A stretch of 64,000 bases of DNA, taken from NCBI RefSeq assembly GCF_900167145.1, contig NZ_FUWG01000012.1, positions 41,793 to 105,792 of the forward strand. Reading direction: 5' to 3'. The notes under the pieces were generated by a model that was given only the letters and a program-made list of their open reading frames with translations, had not been told where the DNA came from and made no database searches. Positions 54,731 through 63,758 of this stretch are shown piece by piece (position 1 is the first letter of the stretch; the number at the start of each line of letters is the position of its first letter). This DNA is from Treponema porcinum (GTDB lineage Bacteria > Spirochaetota > Spirochaetia > Treponematales > Treponemataceae). The translations under genes were made by a program, and so were the position numbers.

Positions 54731-55366
54731 ATGACAGCAACAGAAATATGGAACGAAAAAATCGGAACACAGGTTGTAAAGGCACTTGAGGCAAACCGTT
54801 TTGAGGCATACTACTGCGCCACACGCAAGGAAGCAAAGCAGAAAATCCTGTCGCTTATTCCAAAAAGCGAAACGGTAAGCTGGGGCGGATGCCAGACTAT
54901 GGAAGAACTTGGCATTATCGAAGAAATTAAAAACGGCGGATATTCCGTCATTGGCCGCGACACTGCAAAATCACCGGAAGAACGAACTGAACTTATGCGG
55001 AAAGCGCTCCTTTGCGGAACTTTTTTAAGCGGAACAAATGCAATTACGCAGGACGGACAGCTTCTGAACATAGACGGAAACGGTAACCGTGTTGCCGCAA
55101 TCACATACGGTCCGAAAAACGTAATAATTGCCTGCGGAACGAATAAAATCGTGCGGAACATAGACGATGCGCTTGTACGCGTACGGACAGTTGCGGCACC
55201 GGTGAACGCACAGCGGTTTGACATAAAAACACCGTGTAAAATCACCGGAAAATGCGCAGACTGTAACAGCGCAGACTGCATCTGTAATGTATTTGTAACA
55301 ACAAGACACTCAAAACCGGCGGGAAGAATTAAAGTCGTCATTGTAGGAGAAGCGCTGGGATTCTAG
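54731..55366 (+). CDS. LUD-domain protein (LutC/YkgG-like)
   Basis: A 211-residue protein of the LUD (DUF162/LutC) family. Visible features are the KSETVSWGGCQTMEELG segment, the GTNAITQDGQLLNIDGNGNRVAAITYGPKNVIIACGTNKIV stretch, and a Cys-rich C-terminal part CKITGKCADCNSADCICNV that could hold a metal or cluster. Related LutABC proteins oxidise lactate; here no lutA or lutB is nearby, so the role is open. GAGG lies 5 nt before the ATG, and the strong terminator follows, so it may end the OmpA transcript. Confidence 0.8.
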   Translation: MTATEIWNEKIGTQVVKALEANRFEAYYCATRKEAKQKILSLIPKSETVSWGGCQTMEELGIIEEIKNGGYSVIGRDTAKSPEERTELMRKALLCGTFLSGTNAITQDGQLLNIDGNGNRVAAITYGPKNVIIACGTNKIVRNIDDALVRVRTVAAPVNAQRFDIKTPCKITGKCADCNSADCICNVFVTTRHSKPAGRIKVVIVGEALGF

Positions 55367-55400
55367 CCGCTCTCCCCCTCTCACAAAAAAATCCTAAACA

Positions 55401-55433
55401 AAAAAGGCATCCGCTTAAAGCAGATGCCTTTTT
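55401..55433. terminator. Bidirectional terminator between the LUD gene and oadB
   Basis: An 11-bp stem (55401-55411 with 55423-55433), core GGCATC/GATGCC with A and T flanks. It serves the convergent LUD gene and oadGAB operon. Confidence 0.88.
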
Positions 55434-55468
55434 TACTTTTTCAGCAGCACAAACATGCCGCAGAAATT

Positions 55469-56896
55469 TTAATGACCGTATGTACTTATGAATACACCTG
55501 CCGCGATTGCAGTTCCGATAACACCGGCTACATTCGGTCCCATAGCGTGCATTAACAGGAAGTTCATCGGGTCATAGCTCTGTCCAACTTTATTGGAAAC
55601 GCGTGCCGCCATAGGAACGGCAGAAACGCCTGCTGAACCGATAAGCGGATTGATTTTTTCCTTAAGAAACAGATTCATAAACTTAGCCATAAGAATACCG
55701 CCGGCAGAAGCAATGATAAAAGCCACAAGACCAAGGATGATAATTCCGATAGAGTTCATATTCAGAATTTTCTCCGGCGTCATCTGACTTCCTACTCCCA
55801 AAGAAAGCAGGATTGAAACGATATTCATAAGTTCGTTCTGAATAGTCTTTGAAAGACGCTCGACACAGCCGATTTCTTTTACGAAATTTCCGAAGGCAAG
55901 CATACCGATAAGCGGAGCAGCCGGCGGAAGGAACAGCAGCGTAACTACGAGAAGCAGAAGCGGGAACAACACTTTTTCTGCACGAGAAACTTCGCGCAGC
56001 TGTTTCATACGGATAAGACGTTCTTTGCGTGTAGTAAGCATTTTCATAATCGGCGGCTGAATCATCGGAACAAGCGCCATATATGAATAAGCGGCAACTG
56101 CAATTACAGCCATCATCTCCGGCGCAAGTTTTCCGGAAACGTAGATTGACGTAGGACCGTCTGCTCCGCCGATAATGGCAATGGCACACGCCTGAAGCAT
56201 ATTGTAATCAACGCCCGGAATAAGATTCATCAGCGCAACGCCGAACAGAGTAGCAAAAATACCAAGCTGTGCTGCACCGCCAAGAAGTGCCATCTTCGGA
56301 TTTGCAATAAGCGGAGCAAAATCCGTCATAGCACCTATTCCCATAAAAATCAGCATAGGGAAGAATTCGTTTCCTACGCCGGCACTGTACAGAATGTGTA
56401 GCATACCGTGCGGAGCATCTCCCATTCCTGCGCCCGGAATATTTACAAGAATAGTTCCAAAACCGATTGGAATGAGAAGAAGAGGCTCAAATCCTTTTGC
56501 AGCACCAAGATATACAATCAGAAAGCCGATTGCAAGCATCAAAAGTTTCTGCCATCCTGGTACGATAACACCGCTGAACGGATCTTCTGCTTCCTGAGAA
56601 GCAATCGCCGCCTTTTCTGCTTCCGCAGCTTCTATTTCTTCCGGCGTTTCCGTATGAATCATTTTGTAGATACCGGTGTTTTTTCCGATATTCTTTATAA
56701 ATTCACCGACAGAAATAGAAGGTACTTTTTCAGAACCTTTTACTATAGCAGTGTTCATCGTACGGAAAGAGGCAACTTCCGCTCCGTTGTCTGCAAAAGC
56801 CGTAGAACCGAACGAAATAACGGCAGCGGCAAGCAGAAACACAGCAGTCATAAGAAAAATCTTATTTTTATTTTTTGTATCGTTTAAAGTTTCCAT
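55469..56896 (-). CDS. oadB: Oxaloacetate decarboxylase beta subunit (sodium pump)
   Basis: Membrane subunit coupling carboxybiotin decarboxylation to sodium export. About 475 residues with many helices; the family hallmarks [31 protein letters not shown] and [19 protein letters not shown] are present. An N-terminal extension of about 110 residues before the core includes a signal-like helix ([22 protein letters not shown]). The frame extends to 56950, but ATG 56896 follows AAGG and avoids crossing the palindrome after oadA. Last gene of oadG-oadA-oadB; the terminator lies at 55401-55433. Confidence 0.93.
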   Translation of the reverse strand: METLNDTKNKNKIFLMTAVFLLAAAVISFGSTAFADNGAEVASFRTMNTAIVKGSEKVPSISVGEFIKNIGKNTGIYKMIHTETPEEIEAAEAEKAAIASQEAEDPFSGVIVPGWQKLLMLAIGFLIVYLGAAKGFEPLLLIPIGFGTILVNIPGAGMGDAPHGMLHILYSAGVGNEFFPMLIFMGIGAMTDFAPLIANPKMALLGGAAQLGIFATLFGVALMNLIPGVDYNMLQACAIAIIGGADGPTSIYVSGKLAPEMMAVIAVAAYSYMALVPMIQPPIMKMLTTRKERLIRMKQLREVSRAEKVLFPLLLLVVTLLFLPPAAPLIGMLAFGNFVKEIGCVERLSKTIQNELMNIVSILLSLGVGSQMTPEKILNMNSIGIIILGLVAFIIASAGGILMAKFMNLFLKEKINPLIGSAGVSAVPMAARVSNKVGQSYDPMNFLLMHAMGPNVAGVIGTAIAAGVFISTYGH

Positions 56897-56923
56897 TTTT
56901 CCAAACCTTACATTCAAAAGATA

Positions 56924-56941
56924 TACCATACGAGTATGGTA
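56924..56941 (-). other. Intercistronic palindrome between oadA and oadB
   Basis: TACCATAC (56924-56931) and GTATGGTA (56934-56941) form an 8-bp inverted repeat with a 2-nt centre, placed in the 59-nt spacer between oadA and oadB. It could be a processing or stability hairpin or a protein-binding site. Confidence 0.5.
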
Positions 56942-56955
56942 AAAACGCATACCCG

Positions 56956-59040
56956 TTACTGAATCTCGGCAATTGCCTGACCAGAGGTAATCTGAGAACC
57001 TGTAGCTGCAAGGAAATGAACTTTTCCTGCACTTCCAGCCTTTATTTCAAGCTCCATTTTCATTGACTCAACGACGATTATAGTCGTATCTGCAGAAACT
57101 GAAGCACCTTCGCTGACCTCATAGCGAAGAAGCGTTCCTGCAACAGGAGCATTAACCGGTTTTCCGCCTGAAGCTGCGGCAGGAGTCGCCGGTGCTGCTT
57201 TTGGTGCAGCACTTGCAGCTGGTGCAGGAGCTGCCGGAGCAGCAGCTGTACCGCCGATGACAGCAAGTTTCTGTCCGTTGGAAACCTGTGAACCAGTCTG
57301 GGCTGTGAAAGTAATAGTTCCGTCACACGGAGCTTTTACTTCAAGTTCCATTTTCATTGACTCAAGAACGATGACAGTCTGACCTTTTGATACAGATGCG
57401 CCGTTATCAACTGCATAGCGAAGGAGCGTTCCTGCAACAGGAGCATTAACGTCTTCTCCGCCAGTAACAGCAGGTGCTGCACTTGCGGCCGGTGCTGAGG
57501 CAGGAGCACTTCCTGCTGCCCCGAACGTTACGTTATAGGCAGTACCGTTTACGTGTACGCTCATAGAATCTCCAGCAGGACCGGAAGTTACGTTATAGGC
57601 AGTACCGTTTACAGTTACGGTGTATGAGCCGCCCTTTCCGCCGGAAGAAGATTTAGGCGCTTCTTTTATGCCGAATGCTTCTTTTGCATCAACAGGACCG
57701 TTTGCACGTTCCTTAAAGAATTTTGGAGCAACTTTCGGGAACATTGCATAAGTGAGAGTATCTTCATCAGAACCGTCACCGCCGTTCTCCTTAGCTTCCT
57801 TAACCATTTTATCCCACTCCGGCTCAAGAAGATCAGCCGGGCGGCAAGTAACAGCCTTTTCCATTTTATTCTGTTCAAGAGCTTTCTTTACAAGATCAGC
57901 ATTAGGTTCAGCAGGAAGTTTTCCGTATTTTCCGACAAGCAGATCACGGAATTCACCTGTCATACGCTCGTAGCGGCCGAACAGTACGTTGAATACAGCC
58001 TGAGTTCCGACAATCTGTGAAGTCGGAGTTACAAGCGGAACATAGCCGACGTCTTTCTGTACGACAGGAAGTTCCTTGAGAACGTCATCCATTTTGTCTG
58101 CTGCCCCCTGCTGTTTCAGCTGGCTTTCAAGGTTAGAGAGCATTCCGCCTGGAACCTGAGAAAGGAGAATGCGCGTATCAGCCCCAAGGAATTTTGATTC
58201 AAGTGAGGCATAATGCGTACGAACTTCACGGAAATAAGCAGCAATCTCAAGAAGAGCTTTTGTATCAAGACCTGTATCGTATTTTGAACCTTTGAGCATT
58301 TCTACGATTGTTTCTGTAGGGGAATGAGATGTACCCATAGACATAGAAGAAATTGCAGTATCAAGAATATCTGCACCTGCCTCAACTGCCTTAAGTTCCG
58401 TTGCTACGGAAAGACCTGTAGTTGCGTGTGAATGAATTTCTATAGGAAGGTCTACAGCCTTTTTGATTGCAGTAACAAGTTCGAATGCATCATACGGCTT
58501 AAGAAGACCAGACATATCTTTTATACAGATTGAATCAGCGCCGAATTCAGCATAAGTCTTTGCAAGTTCTGCATATTTTTCAACAGTGTGATATGGAGTA
58601 ACGGCATAGGAAATTGCCATCTGAACGTGTTTTCCAGTTTTTTTAGCGGCTTTTGTAGCACGCTCAAGATTGCGCGGATCGTTGCACGCATCAAAAATAC
58701 GGAACACGTCAATACCGTTCTTTGCAGCTGTTTCTACGAATTTATCAACAACATCGTCTGCATAATGACGATAGCCAAGAAGATTCTGACCGCGAAGAAG
58801 CATCATAATCTTGCTGTTCGGCATTGCAGAATGAAGTTTGCGAAGGCGCTCCCACGGATCTTCATTCAAAAACCGGATGCACGAATCATAAGTTGCACCG
58901 CCCCATCCTTCAATAAATTTATATCCGATTTTATCAAGCATCGGACAGGCAGGAAGCATATCTGCCGTAGTCATACGTGTTGCGTGAAGTGACTGATGAG
59001 CGTCACGGATTGCAAGTTCGGAAATTCCAACTTTAGACAT
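56956..59040 (-). CDS. oadA: Oxaloacetate decarboxylase alpha subunit with two biotinyl domains
   Basis: Carboxyltransferase subunit that moves CO2 from oxaloacetate to biotin. Residues 1-460 hold the carboxyltransferase barrel and PYC_OADA region ([49 protein letters not shown]). A linker has two copies of VNGTAYNVT. Two tandem biotin/lipoyl domains follow, each opening with [12 protein letters not shown] and each with an ESMKMELE box, placing biotinyl Lys at 563 and 661, joined by an Ala/Pro linker. A single biotinyl domain is the usual design. Lies 24 nt after oadG. Confidence 0.96.
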   Translation of the reverse strand: MSKVGISELAIRDAHQSLHATRMTTADMLPACPMLDKIGYKFIEGWGGATYDSCIRFLNEDPWERLRKLHSAMPNSKIMMLLRGQNLLGYRHYADDVVDKFVETAAKNGIDVFRIFDACNDPRNLERATKAAKKTGKHVQMAISYAVTPYHTVEKYAELAKTYAEFGADSICIKDMSGLLKPYDAFELVTAIKKAVDLPIEIHSHATTGLSVATELKAVEAGADILDTAISSMSMGTSHSPTETIVEMLKGSKYDTGLDTKALLEIAAYFREVRTHYASLESKFLGADTRILLSQVPGGMLSNLESQLKQQGAADKMDDVLKELPVVQKDVGYVPLVTPTSQIVGTQAVFNVLFGRYERMTGEFRDLLVGKYGKLPAEPNADLVKKALEQNKMEKAVTCRPADLLEPEWDKMVKEAKENGGDGSDEDTLTYAMFPKVAPKFFKERANGPVDAKEAFGIKEAPKSSSGGKGGSYTVTVNGTAYNVTSGPAGDSMSVHVNGTAYNVTFGAAGSAPASAPAASAAPAVTGGEDVNAPVAGTLLRYAVDNGASVSKGQTVIVLESMKMELEVKAPCDGTITFTAQTGSQVSNGQKLAVIGGTAAAPAAPAPAASAAPKAAPATPAAASGGKPVNAPVAGTLLRYEVSEGASVSADTTIIVVESMKMELEIKAGSAGKVHFLAATGSQITSGQAIAEIQ

Positions 59041-59064
59041 AAAATGTACCTCTTAAAACGTTTA

Positions 59065-59343
59065 TCAAACAGATTCTTTTTCGCGGATTGCAGCAGCAAT
59101 CGCAGCAACGATGGCTTTTGCATCCGCAGCAGGAGCTGCCGCAGAAACCGCAGTTGCAGCCGGAGCAGCAGCCGGCGCTTTCTTTACAGTTGCCTTTGAA
59201 TCACCCTTATCAAGTTTTAATGCATGAACAAGTACCTGAAGCAGTTTCATACAGAAAATCAAAATAATAATGAAAGCAAAAACAACACCCAGTCCAAGCA
59301 AAGTCAGAAGTCCGCTTTGCCCGAGCATTTCCGATATTGTCAT
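59065..59343 (-). CDS. oadG: Oxaloacetate decarboxylase gamma subunit
   Basis: A 92-residue single-span membrane protein: a helix near the start (LLTLLGLGVVFAFIIILIFCM), then an Ala/Pro-rich linker (KKAPAAAPAATAVSAAAPAAD) and a short C-terminal helix. This is the OadG layout; gamma subunits assemble the alpha and beta subunits. ATG 59343 follows GGAGG by 5 nt; the upstream in-frame Met is not used. First gene of oadGAB. The alanine-rich linker echoes the one in oadA. Confidence 0.85.
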   Translation of the reverse strand: MTISEMLGQSGLLTLLGLGVVFAFIIILIFCMKLLQVLVHALKLDKGDSKATVKKAPAAAPAATAVSAAAPAADAKAIVAAIAAAIREKESV

Positions 59344-59481
59344 ATAACCTCCATGGTTTTTTAACATAAGGAACAGACATTCTTTAAAACAGCTCTAAAC
59401 AAAATTTCAAAAAATGTCAGCAAGTTTAGTATAAAAGAATGGAAAAATATTTTCAATGATTACAAGCATTATTCAATACAG

Positions 59482-59511
59482 TTTACGGCATATTTTATTT
59501 TGTGTTATACT
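59482..59511 (+). promoter_or_regulatory. Promoter of the 59.5-kb membrane gene
   Basis: TTTACG (59482-59487), 18-nt spacer, TATACT (59506-59511), ending exactly 6 nt before ATG 59518. The frame's upstream TTG at 59500 would fall before the -10 box, so it cannot be the start. Confidence 0.55.
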
Positions 59512-59517
59512 GATTCC

Positions 59518-60210
59518 ATGGTTATGATTTTTCTCGGGATAACAACACCCCTTTTCTTCATCGATGTAATTCTTGTACTTATTGGCTGCAAAAAAAATAT
59601 TTACAGCCTTACAAAATACGCAAAGCCGTTCAGCTGTCCTCTGATACTTACCGAATGCATTCTTGTACTTACACCGCTTCTTCCAGATTCAAAAAACATT
59701 ATGCTTATGCTTTCAATATCGCTTGCATGCAGTACGGCAGGTTCAATTCTGGCAGATTACATTACAAAAAGAATATGCATTCTTGCAGGAGCGGCGACTT
59801 TTACGGCAGCCGGCGCCTGTTTTCTCGTCCTGCTCCACCCTTCTTTCTACCTGTGTCCTGTTCCGGTATGGCTTTCTGCCCTGACGGCAGCCGGTCTCGC
59901 AGCGGCGGACATTTTCACTATCCTGCACTTTTTCAGGAAAGAAGACATTGTTCTTTCAGTCATTACCGCCGCATGCTTCACCGTACTGTATGCGTTTCTT
60001 GAGACAGCAGTCGTTACGGCAGCCGGCTCATTCCGCCTGTATTCACTGCTGCTTCTTTCCGGAGCGGTACTTTCTCTGCCACCGGCAATCTGGACGGCAG
60101 AACGGATGACTCATACGGACAAAAAAAACAAGCAGTTTGAAACAATGCTGCTTTTTGCACTGTCCGAACTGCTTGTCTCTGCAGGTTTCTGCTGTATGAT
60201 TTTGATTTAG
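59518..60210 (+). CDS. Polytopic membrane protein, possibly YhhN/lysoplasmalogenase-like
   Basis: A 230-residue protein with about eight helices. The YAKPFSCPLIL segment, the ISLACSTAGSILADYI helix with a Gly...Asp pair, and the overall eight-helix length fit a divergent YhhN/TMEM86 family, which hydrolyses lysoplasmalogens in known members; the match is weak. The reading frame also opens at TTG 59500, but that codon lies upstream of the -10 box. It is convergent with dapB. Confidence 0.5.
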   Translation: MVMIFLGITTPLFFIDVILVLIGCKKNIYSLTKYAKPFSCPLILTECILVLTPLLPDSKNIMLMLSISLACSTAGSILADYITKRICILAGAATFTAAGACFLVLLHPSFYLCPVPVWLSALTAAGLAAADIFTILHFFRKEDIVLSVITAACFTVLYAFLETAVVTAAGSFRLYSLLLLSGAVLSLPPAIWTAERMTHTDKKNKQFETMLLFALSELLVSAGFCCMILI

Positions 60211-60227
60211 CGGAAAAAGCGGAAAAA

Positions 60228-61007
60228 CTAGAACAAATCGCTCATTCCGTAAAGCCGCCCTTTTACAAGATTTCCGTTTTTTACGCCGTTGCACAGCCTT
60301 TCAAGTGCGTGAACGGCACCCATTGCAAAACCCGCGCGGCTTCTTGCGCGGTGAGTAATTTCTATAGTATCGGCGGCACTGTCAAAGAATACAGTATGCG
60401 TTCCAGGAACTGCTCCGCAGCGCGTTGAAGAAACGTGAAGCTGCTCCGGCTTTGGCTTTTCGTGGAATTCCTCCGTTACAATTTCCGTCTTGCGACCTGT
60501 ATTTGCAAGAATATGTTTTGCAATTTCAAGAGCAGTGCCGGACGGACTGTCCGCCTTCTGATTGTGGTGCATTTCCCACGTAGAAATATCGTACTCGGAA
60601 AACGGCTCCATAATCTTTACAGCTTCATCAATAATCTTGTAGAGCATATTCACGCCGATAGAAAAATTGGAGGACGTCATAATCGTTCCGCCGCATGAAG
60701 CGGCAAAATCCGAAACTTCCTGATGCCTGTCATTCCATCCTGTCGTTCCAACTACAACAGGAATTCCAAGCGGAAGCAGAGCCTTGATATTACCCATTAC
60801 CGCAGACGGATGGCTGAACTCTATAATTCCTTCCGCTCCGCTGCTTTTTACCGCACGCGCAACTGCCTCGTAATCTCCGGCAGGAACTTTTGCAGAAGCA
60901 TCATCTGCGACAACATCTACAGTTACGGCAATTTCATGACCGCATGAGCGCGCACACTCTGCAATCATATGCCCCATTTTTCCATATCCAACAAGTGCTA
61001 TTTTCAT
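60228..61007 (-). CDS. dapB: 4-hydroxy-tetrahydrodipicolinate reductase
   Basis: Lysine/diaminopimelate pathway enzyme using NAD(P)H. A 259-residue chain with the Rossmann start ALVGYGKMGHMI, the TGW segment in VVGTTGWNDRHQEV, the SSNFSIGVNMLYKI catalytic region, the EMHHNQKADSPSGTALEIA motif with the catalytic His and Lys, and the C-terminal HRARSRAGFAMGAVHALERL. GGAG lies 6 nt before the ATG. It is 42 nt downstream of lysC, in the same unit. Confidence 0.96.
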   Translation of the reverse strand: MKIALVGYGKMGHMIAECARSCGHEIAVTVDVVADDASAKVPAGDYEAVARAVKSSGAEGIIEFSHPSAVMGNIKALLPLGIPVVVGTTGWNDRHQEVSDFAASCGGTIMTSSNFSIGVNMLYKIIDEAVKIMEPFSEYDISTWEMHHNQKADSPSGTALEIAKHILANTGRKTEIVTEEFHEKPKPEQLHVSSTRCGAVPGTHTVFFDSAADTIEITHRARSRAGFAMGAVHALERLCNGVKNGNLVKGRLYGMSDLF

Positions 61008-61049
61008 TTTTTCTCCAATATCATAAACAATAATAGTTTCATCCCGCCG

Positions 61050-62375
61050 TCAGCCGAAATAGGCTTTGTGCAGAATGGTAACTGTCCTGTCCGCCTCGTC
61101 TTCGTCAACAAGAACGGAAATATTTACTTTTGATGCCCCCTGACTTATCATCTGGACGTTTATTCCCTCGTCTGCAAGTGCGTCAAATCCGCTTGCAAGA
61201 ATGGCGCTTGAATGCGCGGCATCGCAGACAATCGTTACAATCGCCTTTCCCGTGCGCACGTTTACGTCGGCAACGTTCTTCAGGTCAGCAATGAGTCCGC
61301 TCAAATCTGCCTTTGTGTTCACCGTACAGGACACTGACACTTCGGAAGTTGCAATCACGTCTATGCTTACGTTCCATTTCAAGAACTGATTAAAAATGTG
61401 CGCAAGAAATCCTGCCGCACCAAGCATGCGTGTAGAAACAATATCAAAAATGCTCACGTGCTTTACAGAGGTAATTGCGCACACAGGCGGAACTTTACCA
61501 GAATGCTTTTCAACGATGATAGAGCCGGGACTTTCTATATTATAGGAATTTTTTACGCGGACAGGCGTTCCGCTTTTACGGACAGGAAGCATTGAGCGCG
61601 GGTGAAGAACCTGAGCTCCGAACATGGCAAGTTCCTGCGCTTCCTCATACGTTACTTCCGGAACAGGTTTTGCATCCTTTACAAGGCGCGGATCGGCAGT
61701 CATAATGCCGTCAACGTCTTTCCATGTCTGGACTTCATCAACGGAAAGCGCCGCACCAATCATCGTTGCCGTAAGGTCACTTCCGCCGCGTCCAAGAGTC
61801 GTAATGTTTCCGGCAGCGTCTTTTGCTATAAAGCCGGTAACAATCGGAATTGCATCGTCCGTTCCGTTTTTGTATCCGTCAAGATGAGAAGGAATAGTAT
61901 TCCACACATCATCAAGCAGTTCTGCCGACATATAATGAGAATCGCTTATAAAACCTACGTCCCAGGCATCGTAGAATTTTGCAGGAATCCCAATACTGTT
62001 CAGGTATGCAGCCATCATACGAACGGACATCCGCTCGCCGAATGAAACAAGATAGTCACGCGAACGTTTGCTGATTTCCTTAAGCATTGAAATTCCTGTA
62101 AGAAGCTGCTTCAGTTCGTCAAGAAGAAGCTGCACCGTCTGAATGTCTATTCCAAGTTCGCGTGCAGTATCTTCGTGAAGCTGCGCAACGCCAGCCACGT
62201 CCACAATACCAGAAACGGCTTTGTCTGCCGCCTCAAGAAGATGATCAGTCGTATCTCCCATTGCAGAAAGGACTACAACAGGACGTTTTTCCCGATACGC
62301 TTTAATAATAGAAGCAACATGCTTTATTCTGTCTGCATTGGCCACCGAAGAGCCGCCGAATTTCATAACTATCAT
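61050..62375 (-). CDS. lysC: Aspartate kinase
   Basis: Catalyses the first step of the aspartate family (lysine, threonine, methionine, diaminopimelate). The 441-residue protein is monofunctional: [18 protein letters not shown] at the start, [16 protein letters not shown], then two ACT domains (about 300-441) that usually bind the end-product amino acid, here near [23 protein letters not shown] and [14 protein letters not shown]. No homoserine dehydrogenase domain is fused. First gene of lysC-dapB; the -10 box ends 8 nt before the ATG with no Shine-Dalgarno. ATG 62366 (MKFGG) is an alternative start. Confidence 0.95.
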   Translation of the reverse strand: MIVMKFGGSSVANADRIKHVASIIKAYREKRPVVVLSAMGDTTDHLLEAADKAVSGIVDVAGVAQLHEDTARELGIDIQTVQLLLDELKQLLTGISMLKEISKRSRDYLVSFGERMSVRMMAAYLNSIGIPAKFYDAWDVGFISDSHYMSAELLDDVWNTIPSHLDGYKNGTDDAIPIVTGFIAKDAAGNITTLGRGGSDLTATMIGAALSVDEVQTWKDVDGIMTADPRLVKDAKPVPEVTYEEAQELAMFGAQVLHPRSMLPVRKSGTPVRVKNSYNIESPGSIIVEKHSGKVPPVCAITSVKHVSIFDIVSTRMLGAAGFLAHIFNQFLKWNVSIDVIATSEVSVSCTVNTKADLSGLIADLKNVADVNVRTGKAIVTIVCDAAHSSAILASGFDALADEGINVQMISQGASKVNISVLVDEDEADRTVTILHKAYFG

Positions 62376-62383
62376 ATCTAAAG

Positions 62384-62412
62384 AATATACATTTTATTGC
62401 ATATTTATTCAA
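62384..62412 (-). promoter_or_regulatory. Promoter of lysC-dapB
   Basis: Minus-strand TTGAAT (62407-62412), 17-nt spacer, TATATT (62384-62389), ending 8 nt before the ATG. No L-box-type leader fits in this short spacing. Confidence 0.65.
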
Positions 62413-62553
62413 TCTTGTATAAACATCACGCAATGTAAAAAAAACTTGAGAAGCCGTATAAAATTTATTATTTTATACGCATAAGAGAAGTGTGAAAAAA
62501 AATGATTGAAACGCGACAAAGCTTACAGCACTGACTTTTATGAAAGGAAAAAT

Positions 62554-62802
62554 ATGGAAGCAAAATTAACCTTAAAGCTTAATAACGATTCAATTTCTCG
62601 TGCTAAAGAATATGTTTCTAAAATTGGAACTTCACTTTCTGCAATTGTAGAAAACTTTTTCGACAATCTTACTGTTAATAACAATAAATCAGAATTTTCT
62701 TACAGCCCTTTGGTAAATGAACTTTCGGGCATAATTCATCTTGAAGAAAATTATGATTATAAATCCGATTACACTTCTTATCTGGATAAAAAATATGAAT
62801 AA
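62554..62802 (+). CDS. DUF6364-like antitoxin
   Basis: An 82-residue protein starting at ATG 62554, after GAAAGGA (the longer frame from 62506 lacks a site). The N-terminal half is a ribbon-helix-helix-like segment (AKLTLKLNNDSISRAKEYVSKIGTSLSAIVENFF) as in DUF6364 antitoxins; the C-terminal acidic and Tyr-rich tail (EENYDYKSDYTSYLDKKYE) would wrap the toxin. Its stop overlaps the start of a PIN-domain gene by 8 nt, the usual antitoxin-first order. The base composition is clearly more AT-rich than the region to the left. Confidence 0.8.
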   Translation: MEAKLTLKLNNDSISRAKEYVSKIGTSLSAIVENFFDNLTVNNNKSEFSYSPLVNELSGIIHLEENYDYKSDYTSYLDKKYE

Positions 62803-63213
62803 AGTTTTTGTCGATACGGATGTGATTCTGGATTTACTTGCCGGTCGCCTTCCGAATTTTCATTTTTCTGCGGTGCTTTTTACTTTTGCCGAAATGAAAA
62901 AACTGGAACTTTACACAACTCCTCTGATTCTGGCAAATACTTTTTATATTCTTCGAAAACAGCTTGGAAACGCTTCTGCAAAAATGCAGTCCGAAAACTG
63001 CGTATTCTTTTGCATGTAATTTATTCTACAGAAAGCGTCATCGACAAGGCCTTAAACTCTGACTTTCCAGATTTTGAAGATGCAATTCAATATTACACGG
63101 CTTTGGAATATCAAATTCCTGTCATTTTAACCAGAAACATTCGGGATTATAAAAAGGCATCTATTGTTGTACAAACGCCGGAAAGTTACTTGGTTACGAA
63201 AAAGTTAATTTAA
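62795..63213 (+). pseudogene. Frameshifted PIN-domain toxin
   Basis: The first frame from ATG 62795 gives a PIN N-terminus (MNKVFVDTDVILDLLAGRLP, catalytic Asp) but runs to a stop at 63017-63019; the rest, in the next frame, gives the PIN C-terminus (SVIDKALNSDFPDFEDAIQYYTAL, then VILTRNIRDYKKASI). Adding one base in the A run at 62994-62997 restores a continuous ORF, so a one-base loss is the likely lesion. Intact PIN toxins of this type are RNases. The antitoxin gene before it remains intact. Confidence 0.8.
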
Positions 63214-63295
63214 AACAAAAATTTTGAACTGCATTGTTGAAAGATTATTACAAAAGCTGACAAAACTATGCTGAAATCGCGCTATGCAAATATGA

Positions 63296-63532
63296 AACAA
63301 ATTCTGTAACAGGAACTCTTCCTGTGCAAATCTTCCACCACAAAAATGCAATCTTACTCGTTATAAAAAAGGTGATGTTCTTATTGCAAATATTCGTCCA
63401 TATTTACGAAAGATTTGGTTTGCTAATTCTGATGGTGGATGTTCTGCTGATGTTTTGGTATTTCATGCAAAGGAAAATCATACTTCTGTATCATACATGA
63501 TATACTTATTCGTAGTAATATATAGTTACTAG
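63296..63532 (+). pseudogene. Fragment of a type I restriction S subunit (HsdS)
   Basis: Open frame without start (upstream TGA 63293-63295) whose translation contains LPPQKCNLTRYKKGDVLIANIRPYLRKIWFANSDGGCSADVLVF, a segment characteristic of HsdS target-recognition domains. Just upstream, a different frame also resembles HsdS (EIALCKYETNSVTG), so there may be a frameshift or deletion. The rest of the S subunit and the hsdM/hsdR genes are not in the window. It ends at TAG 63530-63532, next to the small Cys-rich gene. A relic, not a working gene. Confidence 0.7.
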
Positions 63533-63544
63533 GAGGAATAAGCT

Positions 63545-63697
63545 ATGGTTTCAAAATGTAAATATTGTGGTTCTACAAGTTACGGTAGTGGATGTATGAA
63601 AAGTCCAACTAAAAAACATGAACATATTGATGATGAAAAACACTGCGTTTTCTGTGGATTAACTTCTTATGGTTCTGGTTGTATGTGTAATGCCTAA
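63545..63697 (+). CDS. Small double-CxxC protein, possibly truncated by an IS
   Basis: A 50-residue frame with a perfect AGGAGG 8 nt before the ATG. It is built of two near-identical units, CKYCGSTSYGSGCMKSPTKK and CVFCGLTSYGSGCMC, joined by HEHIDDEKH, each with CxxC and a third Cys, suggesting zinc binding (zinc-ribbon-like). Similar three-repeat proteins appear beside type I restriction genes (inference from memory of related proteins, not checked). The second unit diverges from the first right after CM, at about 63685, followed by a stop; the IS described next may have cut the gene there. Confidence 0.65.
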   Translation: MVSKCKYCGSTSYGSGCMKSPTKKHEHIDDEKHCVFCGLTSYGSGCMCNA

Positions 63698-63758
63698 CCG
63701 CAACTTGGACTAAAACAGCAAAGCTAATAAGGTGTATAATACAAAGGAAGGACACCTT

